From positions 5,642,001-5,706,000 of the forward strand of contig NZ_CP011125.1 in assembly GCF_000737325.1 (NCBI RefSeq): a DNA stretch of 64,000 nt, written 5' to 3'. The notes below the pieces were generated by a model. The model had not been told where the DNA came from, made no database searches, and saw only the letters and a list, made by a program, of their open reading frames with translations. Positions 47,600 to 58,669 of the stretch are shown piece after piece (the stretch's first letter is position 1; each line of letters opens with the position of its first letter). The position numbers and the translations under genes were made by a program. The DNA comes from Sandaracinus amylolyticus. Lineage in GTDB: Bacteria > Myxococcota_A > Polyangia > Polyangiales > Sandaracinaceae.

Positions 47600-48738
47600 G
47601 CGAGGCTGTCGAGGGCACGGCGCGCGAAGACCGCTTCCAGCCGTTCTTCGTCACCTGCGCCGCGGGGACCGAGCTCGCGCTGAAGGACGAGCTGCGCGAG
47701 CTGCGCCTCCACAAGGTGCGCGCCGATCGCGGCGGCGCGCGCTTCGAGGGCACGATCGATCACGCGTTCCGCGCGTGCCTTCATTCGCGCATCGGCGTGC
47801 GCGTGCTGATGCCGATCGCGCGCTTCCCCGCGCCCGACGGCGAGGCGCTCTACGCCGGCACGCGCGACGTCGAATGGGAGCGCTGGCTCACGCCGCGCCA
47901 CACGCTCGCGGTCAGCGCGATCAGCAAGCAGAGCGCGCTGACCCACACCGCGTTCGTCGCGCAGAAGACGAAGGACGCGATCGTCGATCGTCTGCGCGAT
48001 CACACCGGCGCGCGGCCCAACGTCGATCGCGAGGATCCCGACGTCGCGATCTTCGTGCACATCGCGAAGGACGAAGCGTCGGTGCACCTCGACGTCTCGG
48101 GCGAGTCGCTGCACCGACGTGGATGGCGCCGCGCGATCGGCGAAGCGCCGCTCAAGGAGACGCTCGCCGCCGCGGTGCTGCGCCTCTCGGGCTGGGATCG
48201 CGAGCGCCCGCTGATCGATCCCACCTGCGGCTCGGGCACGATCCCCATCGAGGCCGACCTATGGGCGCGCGACGTCGCGCCCGGCATCGCGCGTGATCGC
48301 TTCGGCGTCGAGCGCTGGGCCAGCCACGACGCGCGCGAGCGCGCCGCGTTCCGCGCGATGCGCGACGAGGCACGCGCGAACGAGCGCCCGAGCGGCCCCG
48401 AGATCCTCGGTCTCGACGTCGATCCGCGCGCGGTCTCGCTCGCCGAGTCGAACGCGAAGCGCGCTGCGTCTCGCGCGCGTTTCCGGCGTGCTTCGCTCCG
48501 CGATCTCGCGCTCCCGCGCACGCCCACCGAGCTCGTCGCGAACCCGCCCTACGGCGTGCGCCTCGACGTGCGCGCCTTCTGGGACGAGCTCGCCGCGATC
48601 CGTCCCGCGCTCCGCGGCCACCGACTGAGCCTCTTGCTCCAGGCGCCGCCGCCCGAAGGTCTTCTCCCGGAGCCCGTCGCGTCCCACCGGCTCTTCAATG
48701 GCGCCATCGAGTGTCGCCTACTGACCTGGGAGTGCTGA
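47596..48738 (+). CDS. THUMP-class RNA methyltransferase
   Basis: 380 residues. GTG at 47596 overlaps argS as GTGA. The N-terminal THUMP-like region (FFVTCAAGTELALKDELREL, SVHLDVSGESLHRRGW) and a C-terminal SAM-binding methyltransferase domain (LIDPTCGSGTIPIEAD, LGLDVDPRAVSLAESNAKRA, ELVANPPYGVRL) match the RlmL/TrmN-type UPF0020 family that methylates guanine N2 or adenine N6 in rRNA or tRNA. The precise target cannot be read from sequence. Co-transcribed with argS, so it belongs with translation functions. Confidence 0.85.
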   Translation: MSEAVEGTAREDRFQPFFVTCAAGTELALKDELRELRLHKVRADRGGARFEGTIDHAFRACLHSRIGVRVLMPIARFPAPDGEALYAGTRDVEWERWLTPRHTLAVSAISKQSALTHTAFVAQKTKDAIVDRLRDHTGARPNVDREDPDVAIFVHIAKDEASVHLDVSGESLHRRGWRRAIGEAPLKETLAAAVLRLSGWDRERPLIDPTCGSGTIPIEADLWARDVAPGIARDRFGVERWASHDARERAAFRAMRDEARANERPSGPEILGLDVDPRAVSLAESNAKRAASRARFRRASLRDLALPRTPTELVANPPYGVRLDVRAFWDELAAIRPALRGHRLSLLLQAPPPEGLLPEPVASHRLFNGAIECRLLTWEC

Positions 48739-48828
48739 CCCCGGACCCCACGAAACCCCACCGTTTCGACGGCCCGTGTACGCCAGGGCTGGAAACAACG
48801 TGTCTATAGACGAACAGTGCATTTGGGG

Positions 48829-48834
48829 TACACT
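48829..48834 (+). promoter_or_regulatory. TACACT -10-like element upstream of the kinase gene
   Basis: TACACTCG at 48829-48836 lies 66 bp before the kinase ATG at 48901. The same TACACTCG occurs at 62215-62222 before the kinase at 62259. A 10-bp palindrome, GTCTATAGAC, lies at 48802-48811. No convincing -35 was found. Confidence 0.3.
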
Positions 48835-48900
48835 CGGCTGGACGACATCATCGGGGTCGGGGAACCCAATGACCCGTCGTCAGAGGGGGTCCTTTCCCGC

Positions 48901-50565
48901 ATGAGCGTCCCGAGCCCGAAGGACAACGCCGTCGCTCCGGAGGAGATCAGCGCTCCGCCGGCACGCACGGGGAAGACGGGCGAGACCGACCCTCTCATCG
49001 GCAAGGTCGTCTCCGATCGCTTCCGGATCCTCTCGCCCATCGCGCGCGGCGGCATGGGCGTCGTGTACAAGGCCGAGCAGGCGCCGCTCGGTCGCCTCGT
49101 CGCGATCAAGATCCTCTCGCTCAAGCACGACGAGGAGAAGGATCCCGAGTTCCGGAAGCGCTTCTTCCTCGAGGCCGCCACGGTCGCGAAGCTGACGCAC
49201 CCGAACACCGTCACGGTGTTCGACTACGGTCAGGGCGACGGCGGCATCTACTACATCGCGATGGAGCTGGTGAACGGGCGCACCCTGAAGCGCGCGCTCA
49301 CCCAAGAAGGCCCGTTCGCGGGCGACCGCGCGATCAACATCGCGAAGCAGATCTGTCGCTCGCTCCGCGAAGCGCATCGCCTCGGCGTCATCCATCGCGA
49401 CATGAAGCCGGGCAACGTGATGCTGGTCGACCGCGACGGCGAGGACTACGTCAAGGTGCTCGACTTCGGTCTCGTCAAGGAGATCGACGGTCAGAACCCC
49501 GACGAGGATCTCACGCAGGCCGGCGTGTTCATGGGCTCGCCCAAGTACATGTCGCCCGAGCAGATCCAGGGCGAGCACGTCGACGGCCGCACGGACATCT
49601 ACGCCATCGGCGTGATGCTCTACGAGATGTTGACCGGCCGCGTGCCGTTCAACCGCGAGAACCAGATGCAGATCCTGATGGATCACGTGCGCGAGCCGGT
49701 GCCGCCGATGACGGTGCCCTCCGGCAAGCCGCCGATCCCGCCGGAGCTGCAGGCGGTCGTCTTCAAGTGCCTCGAGAAGAAGGCCACCGATCGCTATCCG
49801 GACATGGAAGCGCTGCTCGTCGCGCTGAAGCAGGGCGGCGGCGATGGCCTCCACCTCACGGCGTCGCACAGCCGCGAGGTCGATCTCTCGATGTCGACCG
49901 GTGGGACGCCGATCAGCGGCGTGCACACGGTCGGTCCGCAGTCGCCGCCCGCCGGGATGCCCTCGGGCGCGCTCCCGCCCGCGCCGACGAGCGCGGCGCC
50001 CGAGGAGAAGAAGTCGAACGCGCCGATGGCGCTCGCGATCGTCGCGGTGCTCGCGGCCGTCGGCGGCATCGGAGCGTACGCGACCGGCATGATCGGTGGC
50101 GGCGCGACAGTGGACACGACGGTGCTCCCGACGCCGACGACGGGATCGCCGCCGCAGCCCGAAGCGCCGCCGACCGACGCGCTCGGCGCGGTGACGGCGC
50201 CGACGCCCCAGACCACGACGACCACGCCGCAGCCCGCGGAGCCGGTGCACACGCTGATGGTCTCGCTGCGCTCGACCCCGCCGGGTGCGACGGTCGAGAT
50301 CGCGGGCCGCGAGTACGGCCCGACGCCCGCGCAGGTCGAGCTCGTCGGTGAGCTCGCGACCGAGGGCCGCGAGCTCGAGCTCGTGTTCTCGCGGCCCGGC
50401 TTCCGACCGACGACCGTCACGCAGGTCGTGCACGGGACGTCGATGGAGGTCGAGGCGCGCCTCACGCTGATCCGTCGCCCGGGCGGCGGTGGCGGTGGTG
50501 GCGGCGGCGACGAGAGCGGCAGCGGCGACACCCGCGTCGAAGGCTACCGCGACAGCCCGTACTGA
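48901..50565 (+). CDS. Ser/Thr protein kinase with PEGA domain
   Basis: 554 residues from the ATG at 48901; GAGGGGG lies 11 bp upstream, and a GTG at 48817 is open but less convincing. Kinase domain about 38-300 with GGMGVVYKAEQ, VAIKILSLKH, VIHRDMKPGNVML, DFGLVKE and MSPEQIQGE, so it is catalytically complete. A Pro-rich linker, a membrane helix at about 375-400 (MALAIVAVLAAVGGIGAYATG), a Thr/Pro stretch and a PEGA domain (about 445-535, LRSTPPGATVEIAGREYGPT) follow. A nine-Gly run near the end. The PEGA domain is outside, perhaps sensing the cell wall. Confidence 0.9.
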   Translation: MSVPSPKDNAVAPEEISAPPARTGKTGETDPLIGKVVSDRFRILSPIARGGMGVVYKAEQAPLGRLVAIKILSLKHDEEKDPEFRKRFFLEAATVAKLTHPNTVTVFDYGQGDGGIYYIAMELVNGRTLKRALTQEGPFAGDRAINIAKQICRSLREAHRLGVIHRDMKPGNVMLVDRDGEDYVKVLDFGLVKEIDGQNPDEDLTQAGVFMGSPKYMSPEQIQGEHVDGRTDIYAIGVMLYEMLTGRVPFNRENQMQILMDHVREPVPPMTVPSGKPPIPPELQAVVFKCLEKKATDRYPDMEALLVALKQGGGDGLHLTASHSREVDLSMSTGGTPISGVHTVGPQSPPAGMPSGALPPAPTSAAPEEKKSNAPMALAIVAVLAAVGGIGAYATGMIGGGATVDTTVLPTPTTGSPPQPEAPPTDALGAVTAPTPQTTTTTPQPAEPVHTLMVSLRSTPPGATVEIAGREYGPTPAQVELVGELATEGRELELVFSRPGFRPTTVTQVVHGTSMEVEARLTLIRRPGGGGGGGGGDESGSGDTRVEGYRDSPY

Positions 50566-50623
50566 CCGGGCGACGCGCTCGGCGCGCTTCCGCGGCGGTG
50601 CTCGGTCGGGTTAGATCCCGCGC

Positions 50624-51394
50624 ATGGATCTGCACGGTTCGGTCGCACTGGTCACGGGCGGCGCGTCGGGGCTCGGACGCGCCACGGTGGAGGCGCTCGC
50701 AGCGCGCGGCGCGACGGTCGCGATCGTCGATCGCGACGCCGATCGCGCGAAGGCGCTCGCCACGTCGATCGGCGGTGATCGCGCGTTCGCCGCGCCCGCC
50801 GACGTCGCAGACGGCGCCGCGATGAGCGCGGTGATCGACGGCGCCGCGTCGCGCGGTCCGCTCCGCGTCGCGGTCGCGTGCGCCGGTGTCGGCTGGGCCG
50901 CGCGCACCGTCGACAAGGACGGCAAGCCGCACGACCTCGACCTCTTCCGCAAGGTCATCGACGTGAACCTCGTCGGCACGTTCAACGTGCTGCGCCTCGC
51001 CGCCGCCGCGATGGCGAAGGCCACGCCGCTGCCCGACGGACAACGCGGCGTCATCATCGGCACCGCGTCGGTCGCGGCGTTCGAAGGACAGATCGGTCAG
51101 GTCGCGTACAGCGCGAGCAAGGGCGCGGTCGTCGCGATGACTCTGCCGGCCGCGCGCGACCTCGCGAAGGTCGGCGTGCGCGTGATGACCATCGCGCCCG
51201 GCACGTTCGACACGCCGATGCTCGCGGCGCTGCCCGAAGAAGCGCGCAAGTCGCTCGCCGCAGCGATCCCGAACCCCTCGCGCCTCGGCGATCCCACCGA
51301 GTACGCGCGCCTCGCGCTGAGCATCGTCGACAACGCGTACCTCAACGGCACGGTCATCCGCATCGACGGCGCGCTGCGCATGGCACCCAAGTGA
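50624..51394 (+). CDS. SDR oxidoreductase, 3-hydroxyacyl-CoA dehydrogenase type-2-like
   Basis: 256 residues. Rossmann motif VTGGASGLGRATVEAL (about 11-18), NAD region, and Ser/Tyr/Lys catalytic set in GTASVAAFEGQIGQVAYSAS and K, with Tyr about 162. The GTASVAAFEGQIGQ signature is typical of HSD17B10-type 3-hydroxyacyl-CoA dehydrogenases that act in fatty-acid or branched-chain degradation with NAD. It overlaps the lipid gene at 51391 as GTGA, so a role in fatty-acid handling is reinforced by context. Upstream TTAGAT lies 10 bp before the ATG without a ribosome site. Confidence 0.85.
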   Translation: MDLHGSVALVTGGASGLGRATVEALAARGATVAIVDRDADRAKALATSIGGDRAFAAPADVADGAAMSAVIDGAASRGPLRVAVACAGVGWAARTVDKDGKPHDLDLFRKVIDVNLVGTFNVLRLAAAAMAKATPLPDGQRGVIIGTASVAAFEGQIGQVAYSASKGAVVAMTLPAARDLAKVGVRVMTIAPGTFDTPMLAALPEEARKSLAAAIPNPSRLGDPTEYARLALSIVDNAYLNGTVIRIDGALRMAPK

Positions 51395-53268
51395 GCCAGT
51401 CCCGCCTGCTCGCCGAGAAGCGCTTCGCGCCCTTCTTCTGGACCCAGTTCCTCGGCGCGTTCAACGACAACGTCTTCAAGAACGCGCTCGTCATCCTCTT
51501 CACGCTCACGCCACCGAGCGACGTCTCGCTCTCGCGCGACGCCCTCGTGAACCTCGCGAGCGGCCTGCTCATCCTGCCCTTCTTCATCTTCTCCGCGACG
51601 GCCGGTCAGCTCGCCGAGAAGATGGAGAAGTCGCGCCTCGTGCGCTGGACGAAGCTCATGGAGATCGCGGTGATGATCGTCGCCGCGTTCGCGCTCTTCT
51701 CGGGCAGCGCGATCCTCCTGCTCGCCCTGCTCTTCATGCTCGGGCTGCAGAGCGCGATCTTCGGGCCGGTGAAGTTCGCGATCCTGCCCTCCGTGCTGCG
51801 CGAGGACGAGCTCGTCGGCGGCAACGGCCTCGTCGAGATGGGCACGTACGTCGCGATCCTCGGCGGCACGATGCTCGGCGGCGTGCTCGTCGCGCAGGCG
51901 GGCTGGGGCGTGCACGCCGTCGCGATCACGATCGTCGTCGTCGCGGTCGCGGGCTACGTCGCGAGCCGTGGCGTGCCCCAGGTCCCGTCGGCGATGCCGG
52001 GCCTGCGCATCGATCCGAACGTGCTCGTCCAGACCTGGCGCGTCATCGGGTACGCGCGCGAGAACCGCGCGGTCTGGCTCTCGGTGCTCGGCAACTCGTG
52101 GTTCTGGTTCGTCGGCGCGCTCTTCCTCGCGCAGCTCCCGGGCTTCGTCGAGGACGTGCTCCATGGCTCGCCCGAGGTCGTCACGCTCCTGCTCATCGTC
52201 TTCTCGCTCGGCGTCGGCATCGGCTCGCTGCTCTGCGAGCGCCTCAGCGGGCGCGTGATCGAGCTCGGCCTCGTCCCCTTCGGATCGATCGGCATCACGT
52301 TCTTCGCGATCGATCTCTTCCTCGCGAGCGAGTGGCACGTCGCGCCCGCCGTCGTCGAAGGCCCCTTCGCCGTGCTCGCCGACTCGAGCAACTGGCGCAT
52401 CCTCATGGACCTCGCGCTGCTCGGCGTGTTCGGCGGCTTCTACAGCGTGCCGCTCAACGCGATGATCCAGCACCGCAGCGACCCGACGAAGCGCTCGCGC
52501 ATCATCGCCGCGAACAACATCGTCAACGCGATCTTCATCGTCGGCGCGGCCGGCGTCGCGATCGTGCTGCTCGGCCTCGGCCTCACGATCCCCCAGCTCT
52601 TCCTCGCCGCGGGCGTGATGAACGCGCTCGTCGCGCTCTACATCTACACGCTGCTGCCGGAGTTCCTCTTCCGGTTCCTCGTCTGGCTGCTGATGCACAC
52701 GATGTATCGGCTCCGCGTGAAGGGCGTCGAGAAGCTCCCGAGCGAAGGCCCCGCGCTGCTCGTGTGCAACCACGTCGCGTACGTCGATGCGCTCATCCTC
52801 GCGGCCGCGTCGTCGCGCCCGATCCGCTTCGTGATGTGGTGGAAGATCTTCGAGATCCCCCTGCTCAAGTGGATGTTCGGCATCGCGCGCGCGATCCCGA
52901 TCGCGGGCCGCAAAGAGAAGCCCGAGCTCGTCGAAAAGGCGTTCGCCGAGATCGATCGCGCGCTCGCCGAGGGCGAGCTCGTCTGCATCTTCCCCGAGGG
53001 CGCGCTCACGTACACGGGCGAGCTCTCGCCGTTCCGCCCGGGCGTCGAGCGCATCGTCGCGAGCACGCCCGTGCCCGTCTTCCCGATGGCGCTCAAGGGC
53101 CTCTGGGGCAGCTGGTTCAGCCGCCGCGGCGGTCCTGCGATGGCGAAGCGCCCGCGCCGCTTCCGCTCGCAGATCGAGCTCGAGGTCGGCGACGCGATCG
53201 CGCCCGCCGACGCGACCGCGGAGCGCCTGCAGCACGCGGTGCAGACCCTCCGCGGCGACGCGCGGTAG
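51391..53268 (+). CDS. LplT-PlsC fusion: MFS transporter with acyltransferase
   Basis: 625 residues. GTG at 51391 overlaps the SDR stop. Residues 1-420 form an MFS transporter of the LplT type (FWTQFLGAFNDNVFKNALVI, SAIFGPVKFAILPSVLRE). Residues about 430-600 are a PlsC-type acyltransferase with HVAYVD (HX4D, about 459) and FPEGALTYTGELSPFRPGV. The combination is like E. coli LplT plus Aas in one chain but without the acyl-ACP synthetase domain. It should bring lysophospholipid to the inner leaflet and re-acylate it. Fused members exist in other bacteria. Confidence 0.9.
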   Translation: MSQSRLLAEKRFAPFFWTQFLGAFNDNVFKNALVILFTLTPPSDVSLSRDALVNLASGLLILPFFIFSATAGQLAEKMEKSRLVRWTKLMEIAVMIVAAFALFSGSAILLLALLFMLGLQSAIFGPVKFAILPSVLREDELVGGNGLVEMGTYVAILGGTMLGGVLVAQAGWGVHAVAITIVVVAVAGYVASRGVPQVPSAMPGLRIDPNVLVQTWRVIGYARENRAVWLSVLGNSWFWFVGALFLAQLPGFVEDVLHGSPEVVTLLLIVFSLGVGIGSLLCERLSGRVIELGLVPFGSIGITFFAIDLFLASEWHVAPAVVEGPFAVLADSSNWRILMDLALLGVFGGFYSVPLNAMIQHRSDPTKRSRIIAANNIVNAIFIVGAAGVAIVLLGLGLTIPQLFLAAGVMNALVALYIYTLLPEFLFRFLVWLLMHTMYRLRVKGVEKLPSEGPALLVCNHVAYVDALILAAASSRPIRFVMWWKIFEIPLLKWMFGIARAIPIAGRKEKPELVEKAFAEIDRALAEGELVCIFPEGALTYTGELSPFRPGVERIVASTPVPVFPMALKGLWGSWFSRRGGPAMAKRPRRFRSQIELEVGDAIAPADATAERLQHAVQTLRGDAR

Positions 53269-53307
53269 ACCGGCGGGCGAGCTGATCGTTCGACGGTCTC
53301 GAGCCGC

Positions 53308-53832
53308 TCAGAAGCCCGGCGGCATCGGGCCCGGATCGGGCGGATCGAACGGTCCGCCCCCTCCGCTGCCCGGCTCCCGCGGCTCGTCGCCGCGCGGCTC
53401 GCGCCCCGGCACCGGGAAGCCCTGGTCCTCGAGCTCGTCGTTCATCTGATCGGGGTCGCCGTCCGGCGCGTCGCGCGGGCCGCACTGCAGCGTCGCGCAG
53501 ATCCACCGCTCCTCGCACACCGCCAGGCACTCCGCCGCGCACGCGGTGTCCTCGTCGTACACGCCGAACACGCCCGCTTCGCCGACGTCTTCGGGTCCGA
53601 CCGCGACCACGTACACGCGCGCATGCGCCGCGAAGAACGCGTCGACCTCGGCCTCCGGCGCGATCAGCTCGCACGTCAGATCCGCGCGCGAGCGCGCCGA
53701 GCCGCGCCGCGAGAGATCGATCGGCACCGGGTCCCCCGCCGGAAGATCCGCGCCGACGGCGTCCGCGCCCGTGCCCTGACACGCCGCGAGGAGCAGCGCG
53801 CCGACGATCATCCCTCTCCGTGTCTTCCGCAT
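53308..53832 (-). CDS. Pro-rich lipoprotein
   Basis: 174 residues. ATG at 53832 starts a lipoprotein signal (MIVGALLLAAC). The mature domain has four or more Cys (LTCELIAPE, CAAECLAVCEERWICATLQC) and a Pro/Gly-rich end (GGGGPFDPPDPGPMPPGF). Not recognised. Convergent with the LplT-PlsC gene and divergent from the methyltransferase gene. Confidence 0.7.
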   Translation of the reverse strand: MRKTRRGMIVGALLLAACQGTGADAVGADLPAGDPVPIDLSRRGSARSRADLTCELIAPEAEVDAFFAAHARVYVVAVGPEDVGEAGVFGVYDEDTACAAECLAVCEERWICATLQCGPRDAPDGDPDQMNDELEDQGFPVPGREPRGDEPREPGSGGGGPFDPPDPGPMPPGF

Positions 53833-53950
53833 GCTCGTGACGGTGCCACGCCCGATGCGCCAAAGACCTCGTGGAGACCGCGAAAGACCAGCGCCTGCGC
53901 GCCAAAGACCGCCGCGCGCACGAACGCGTGAGAGGATGGGAGGCGAGACG

Positions 53951-55369
53951 ATGCGCTCACGACGAACCCCCGATCGCGCCGGTGAAGGCGTCGAGAGCGC
54001 GCGCCCCTCGCGCCCCGGCGGTCCGAGCCAGCTCCTCGAGCTCTTCTTCGCGACCTGCGCCGAGCTCGGCGTCGAGAGCGATCGCGACGTCGCCGCGCTC
54101 GCCGGCGTCAGCGTCGAGAACGTCGCGAACTGGCGCTCCGGCGCGGTGCGCGAGCTCAAGCCCTACAAGCTCGCCGGCGTGAAGCGCGCCCTGGCGGGAC
54201 GCATCGCGCAGCTCAAGGATCGCGCGAGCCTCATGGACTCCACGGTCCACCTGAAGCTGCGCCCGCTCGAGATCGAAGAAGGCTCGAGCCCCGCAGAGCA
54301 GCAACGCAAGCTGCGCGACCGCGTCCACTACGACTACGTCGGGCACCAGTTCCTCTACGCCGAGGCGCAGGGCGCGCTCGCGTGGGAGAGCATCATCCGC
54401 TCGGGCTACGAGCAGGACTCGTGGCTGCGCGGCGTGCGCGATCAAGCGCGCCTCTGGTTCGACTCGGCGCGCGACGCGCGCGGTGGATGCCGCGGTCCGA
54501 TCGCCGAGGCGCTCGGGCTCGACTCGCGTCGCCTCCGCGGGCTCGACGTGATCAGCCTCGGCCCCGGCGAGGGCAGCAAGGAGTGCGTGCTGATCGAGGC
54601 GCTCCACGCGCTCGAGGGCAGCATCGGCCAGCCACTCCCCTGGCAGACGATGGCGCTCGTCGACGTGTCCATCTCCTTGCTGGTGCGCGCCGCGACCTCG
54701 GCGCGGAAGCTCGTCGGCGAGCGCGAGGACCTGCCCCGCACCCACGTGCTCGCGTTCTGCGCCGACTTCGAGGAGGGCCCGCTCGGCTTCGTCAATCGCC
54801 TGCCGACCGAGCGCTACGACGCCGACGCCGGGCGGCGCCTCGTCTGCGTCCTCGGCAACGTCTTCGGCAACGTGCGCGACGAGGAGCACTTCCTCCGCGA
54901 GAAGCTCGCGCGCCTCGTGCGTCCCGGCGATCTCCTCTGGCTCGAGGTCGGCCTGCGCGCCGATCCGCTCTCGAGCGATCCCCTCTACGCGCTCCTCGCG
55001 CGCACCGATCGCCAGGAGACCGCGGCCGAGACCAACCGCCGCCTGCTCCTCGAGGGCCCGTATCGCGCGTGGGAGAGCGCGCTCGGCCGCAGCCACGCGC
55101 GCGTCGAGATGCGCCTCACGCTGCGCGAGGACGACGACGCGTCGCGCATCCCCGGCTCGTGCAACTTCTGCCACGACCTCTGGCTCGTCGAAGAGCGGCG
55201 CGCGCTCACGATGCTCTACAGCCGCCGCTACGAGCTCGCCGCGCTCACCCGCTGGCTCGAGGCGCGCGGCTACCAGCTCCTGCGCCAACAGAGCGTGGCC
55301 GACAGCAAGGGACGCCCGCGCGTCGCGCACCTGCTGCTCCGCCGCACCAGCGAGCCCGAGAAGCGCTGA
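53951..55369 (+). CDS. HTH-EgtD-like SAM methyltransferase fusion
   Basis: 472 residues, ATG at 53951 after GGGAGG at 7 bp. An N-terminal helix-turn-helix-like region ([20 protein letters not shown], about 30-60) precedes a domain that follows the EgtD/histidine-specific methyltransferase layout: [23 protein letters not shown] site [33 protein letters not shown] and [20 protein letters not shown] with [10 protein letters not shown]. Substrate recognition residues cannot be judged. The HTH suggests a role in regulation or a methyltransferase recruited by a DNA-binding region; this is inference. No ergothioneine partner such as EgtB is in the window. Confidence 0.7.
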   Translation: MRSRRTPDRAGEGVESARPSRPGGPSQLLELFFATCAELGVESDRDVAALAGVSVENVANWRSGAVRELKPYKLAGVKRALAGRIAQLKDRASLMDSTVHLKLRPLEIEEGSSPAEQQRKLRDRVHYDYVGHQFLYAEAQGALAWESIIRSGYEQDSWLRGVRDQARLWFDSARDARGGCRGPIAEALGLDSRRLRGLDVISLGPGEGSKECVLIEALHALEGSIGQPLPWQTMALVDVSISLLVRAATSARKLVGEREDLPRTHVLAFCADFEEGPLGFVNRLPTERYDADAGRRLVCVLGNVFGNVRDEEHFLREKLARLVRPGDLLWLEVGLRADPLSSDPLYALLARTDRQETAAETNRRLLLEGPYRAWESALGRSHARVEMRLTLREDDDASRIPGSCNFCHDLWLVEERRALTMLYSRRYELAALTRWLEARGYQLLRQQSVADSKGRPRVAHLLLRRTSEPEKR

Positions 55370-55518
55370 CGTCACGCGAGGAGCGACACCACGCGCGCGA
55401 TCGTCGCGAGCCCGCGCTGCGAGCGCCTCTCTTCCCCGCGCAGCGATACGACGATACCGCGGTCGCGCAGCGCGCGAGCCTTCCCTCTGGACCCTCGCTC
55501 CGCTATCCCTTCGCGGCC

Positions 55519-57078
<1,560 letters not shown>

Positions 57079-57225
57079 TCGGCCGCAGTCGCGGCGTTTC
57101 GTCTGGGTCTCGGCGAGGCCCGCGAGCGCACGGGCTCGCTGCGCTCGAGCGATGCGCGTGCGCTCTCTCGCGGGTCTCGCGCACGGCACATGCGTCCACC
57201 GTCGGCTCCGGAAGGAGCATCGACG

Positions 57226-57606
57226 ATGAAGTCTCCCGGGCATCGGAAGTGGCCCGACCACGTGGTCGCGGAGCGAACGCTGGACCAGCACCTGCGCGTC
57301 GAGATCGACGGCGAGGTGCTCGCCGACTCGCGCGACGTGATCGAGGTCGACGAGGACGGAGCCCCGCCTCGCTTCTACTTCCCGCGATCCGACGTCGTCA
57401 TGGACAAGCTCGAGCGCACCGCGACGACGACCACCTGTCCCTTCAAGGGCACCGCGCACTACTTCCGCGTGCGCACCGGCGGCAAGACGCTCGACGACGC
57501 GGTCTGGACCTACGAGGAGCCCTACGACGAGCACGCGGCGCTGAAGGACCGCGTCGCGTTCTACGAAGGCGAGATGCCGCAGATCCGCATCGAGCTCGCC
57601 CCGTAG
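57226..57606 (+). CDS. DUF427 protein
   Basis: 126 residues from ATG at 57226 with GAAGGAG 8 bp upstream. It matches DUF427: VRVEIDGEVLADSRDVIEV-like strand, YFPRSDVVMDKLE, CPFKGTAHYF, VWTYEEPYDEHAALKDRVAFY. Small cytoplasmic beta-rich proteins of unknown function. An upstream ATG at 57190 would add 12 residues but lacks a ribosome site. The 41-bp repeat array begins 50 bp after its stop. Confidence 0.85.
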   Translation: MKSPGHRKWPDHVVAERTLDQHLRVEIDGEVLADSRDVIEVDEDGAPPRFYFPRSDVVMDKLERTATTTTCPFKGTAHYFRVRTGGKTLDDAVWTYEEPYDEHAALKDRVAFYEGEMPQIRIELAP

Positions 57607-57655
57607 CGGCGGCGCGAGCGCGCGCCCCCCGGCTCGCGTCTCTCGCGCGGTGCTC

Positions 57656-57925
57656 GTCGACCGGCGCCTCCGGTTCGCGTTTCTCGCGCGGTTTTCGTCG
57701 ACCGGCGCCTCCGGTTCGCGTTTCTCGCGCGGTTTTCGTCGACCGGCGCCTCCGGTTCGCGTTGCTCGCGGTCCGCTCCGGCGACCGGAGCTCCCGGTCG
57801 GCGTTCCTCGCGTGATCCCGAGGCGACCCGAGCCCCCGGTCGGCGTTTCGCGGTGCTCTGCTCGTCGACCGGAGCCTCCGGTCGGCGCTCGTCTCCGCAG
57901 ACGTCGCGGACCGGAGGCGGATGAC
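57656..57925. repeat. 41-bp tandem repeat array
   Basis: The 325-bp gap between two genes is mostly this array. The unit beginning GTCGACCGGCGCCTCCGG recurs at 57656, 57697 and 57738 with an exact 41-bp period, then diverges in copies near 57781, 57821, 57864 and 57905. Each unit holds a GACCGGNGCCTCCGGTC-like hairpin; the copy at 57865-57883 has perfect 9-bp arms around one base. No gene fits the array on either strand. Confidence 0.8.
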
Positions 57926-57931
57926 CCGCGC

Positions 57932-58621
57932 TCAGGAGCCGCTCTTCTCCTCCTCGGGCTCGCCGGGGACCGGGCGCGCGGGCGGCATCTTGCGCTGGCG
58001 GGGGCGCGGCGCCGCGATGGGCTCGGGCGGCGCGACCAGCGCGTCGTACGCGCCCGGACGATCGATGAGCGACGCCTTCGCGAGGACGCGCAGGCGCGAC
58101 AGCGACTTCTGCCACTCGGGGAGCAGCGCGTCGCGCTCGGCGATCGCGACCTTCCACGCCTTGTGCGCGCGGTCGTAGGCGGGGAGCTGCGACTTCACCT
58201 TCGCGGCCAGCCGATCGACCGCGTCACACGCCACGATCACCTCACGCGGCGGCTTCTTCTTGCGAACGGCCTTGGTCAGCGCGATCGCCTCGCGCACCTC
58301 GTTGCCGTACCCGAGCTCGACGAGCTCCGACGGCGAGTGCCTCGAGAGCCCGGCGAACGGCGCGTTGCGCTTCGTGATCCCTTCGCCGACGAGCTTGTCG
58401 GCGAGCCTGGAGACCGCGGCGTCGAGCGCCTCGTCGATCGCGCCCAGCGTCGTGAGCGCGGCGCTGCGCGCGCTCGCCTTCGCGTCGCTCACGTCCTCCG
58501 CGGCGGCGAAGCGCTTGTGCTGCGCGGTGAACGCGCGCGCCGCGCCCTTCGCGCGCGCATCGAGCGGCACGCCCCCGAGCCGCTCCACGATCGCATCGCC
58601 CAGTGTCTTCTCTGCGCTCAT
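57932..58621 (-). CDS. Unknown protein
   Basis: 229 residues, ATG at 58621 with a strong GGGGAGGG site. The whole chain is predicted to be helical and charged, with repeats of Ala/Lys/Asp/Arg (KASARSAALTTLGAIDEALDAAV, KAVRKKKPPREVIVACDAV). The C-terminal 30 residues are Pro-rich and acidic. No membrane segment. Not recognised. It starts 181 bp after the DUF2752 gene, with the large inverted repeat between them. Confidence 0.7.
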   Translation of the reverse strand: MSAEKTLGDAIVERLGGVPLDARAKGAARAFTAQHKRFAAAEDVSDAKASARSAALTTLGAIDEALDAAVSRLADKLVGEGITKRNAPFAGLSRHSPSELVELGYGNEVREAIALTKAVRKKKPPREVIVACDAVDRLAAKVKSQLPAYDRAHKAWKVAIAERDALLPEWQKSLSRLRVLAKASLIDRPGAYDALVAPPEPIAAPRPRQRKMPPARPVPGEPEEEKSGS

Positions 58622-58669
58622 CTGCCCTCCCCTTGGTGCGCGCGACTATCGCACGGCGGAGAGCGCGAT

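Noticed and set aside
48781..48900. Sigma-54 promoter upstream of the PEGA kinase
   Set aside because: No GG-N10-GC pair in the right sequence context could be found.
57656..57925. CRISPR-like array
   Set aside because: The 41-bp units are contiguous with no unique spacers, and no cas gene is present.
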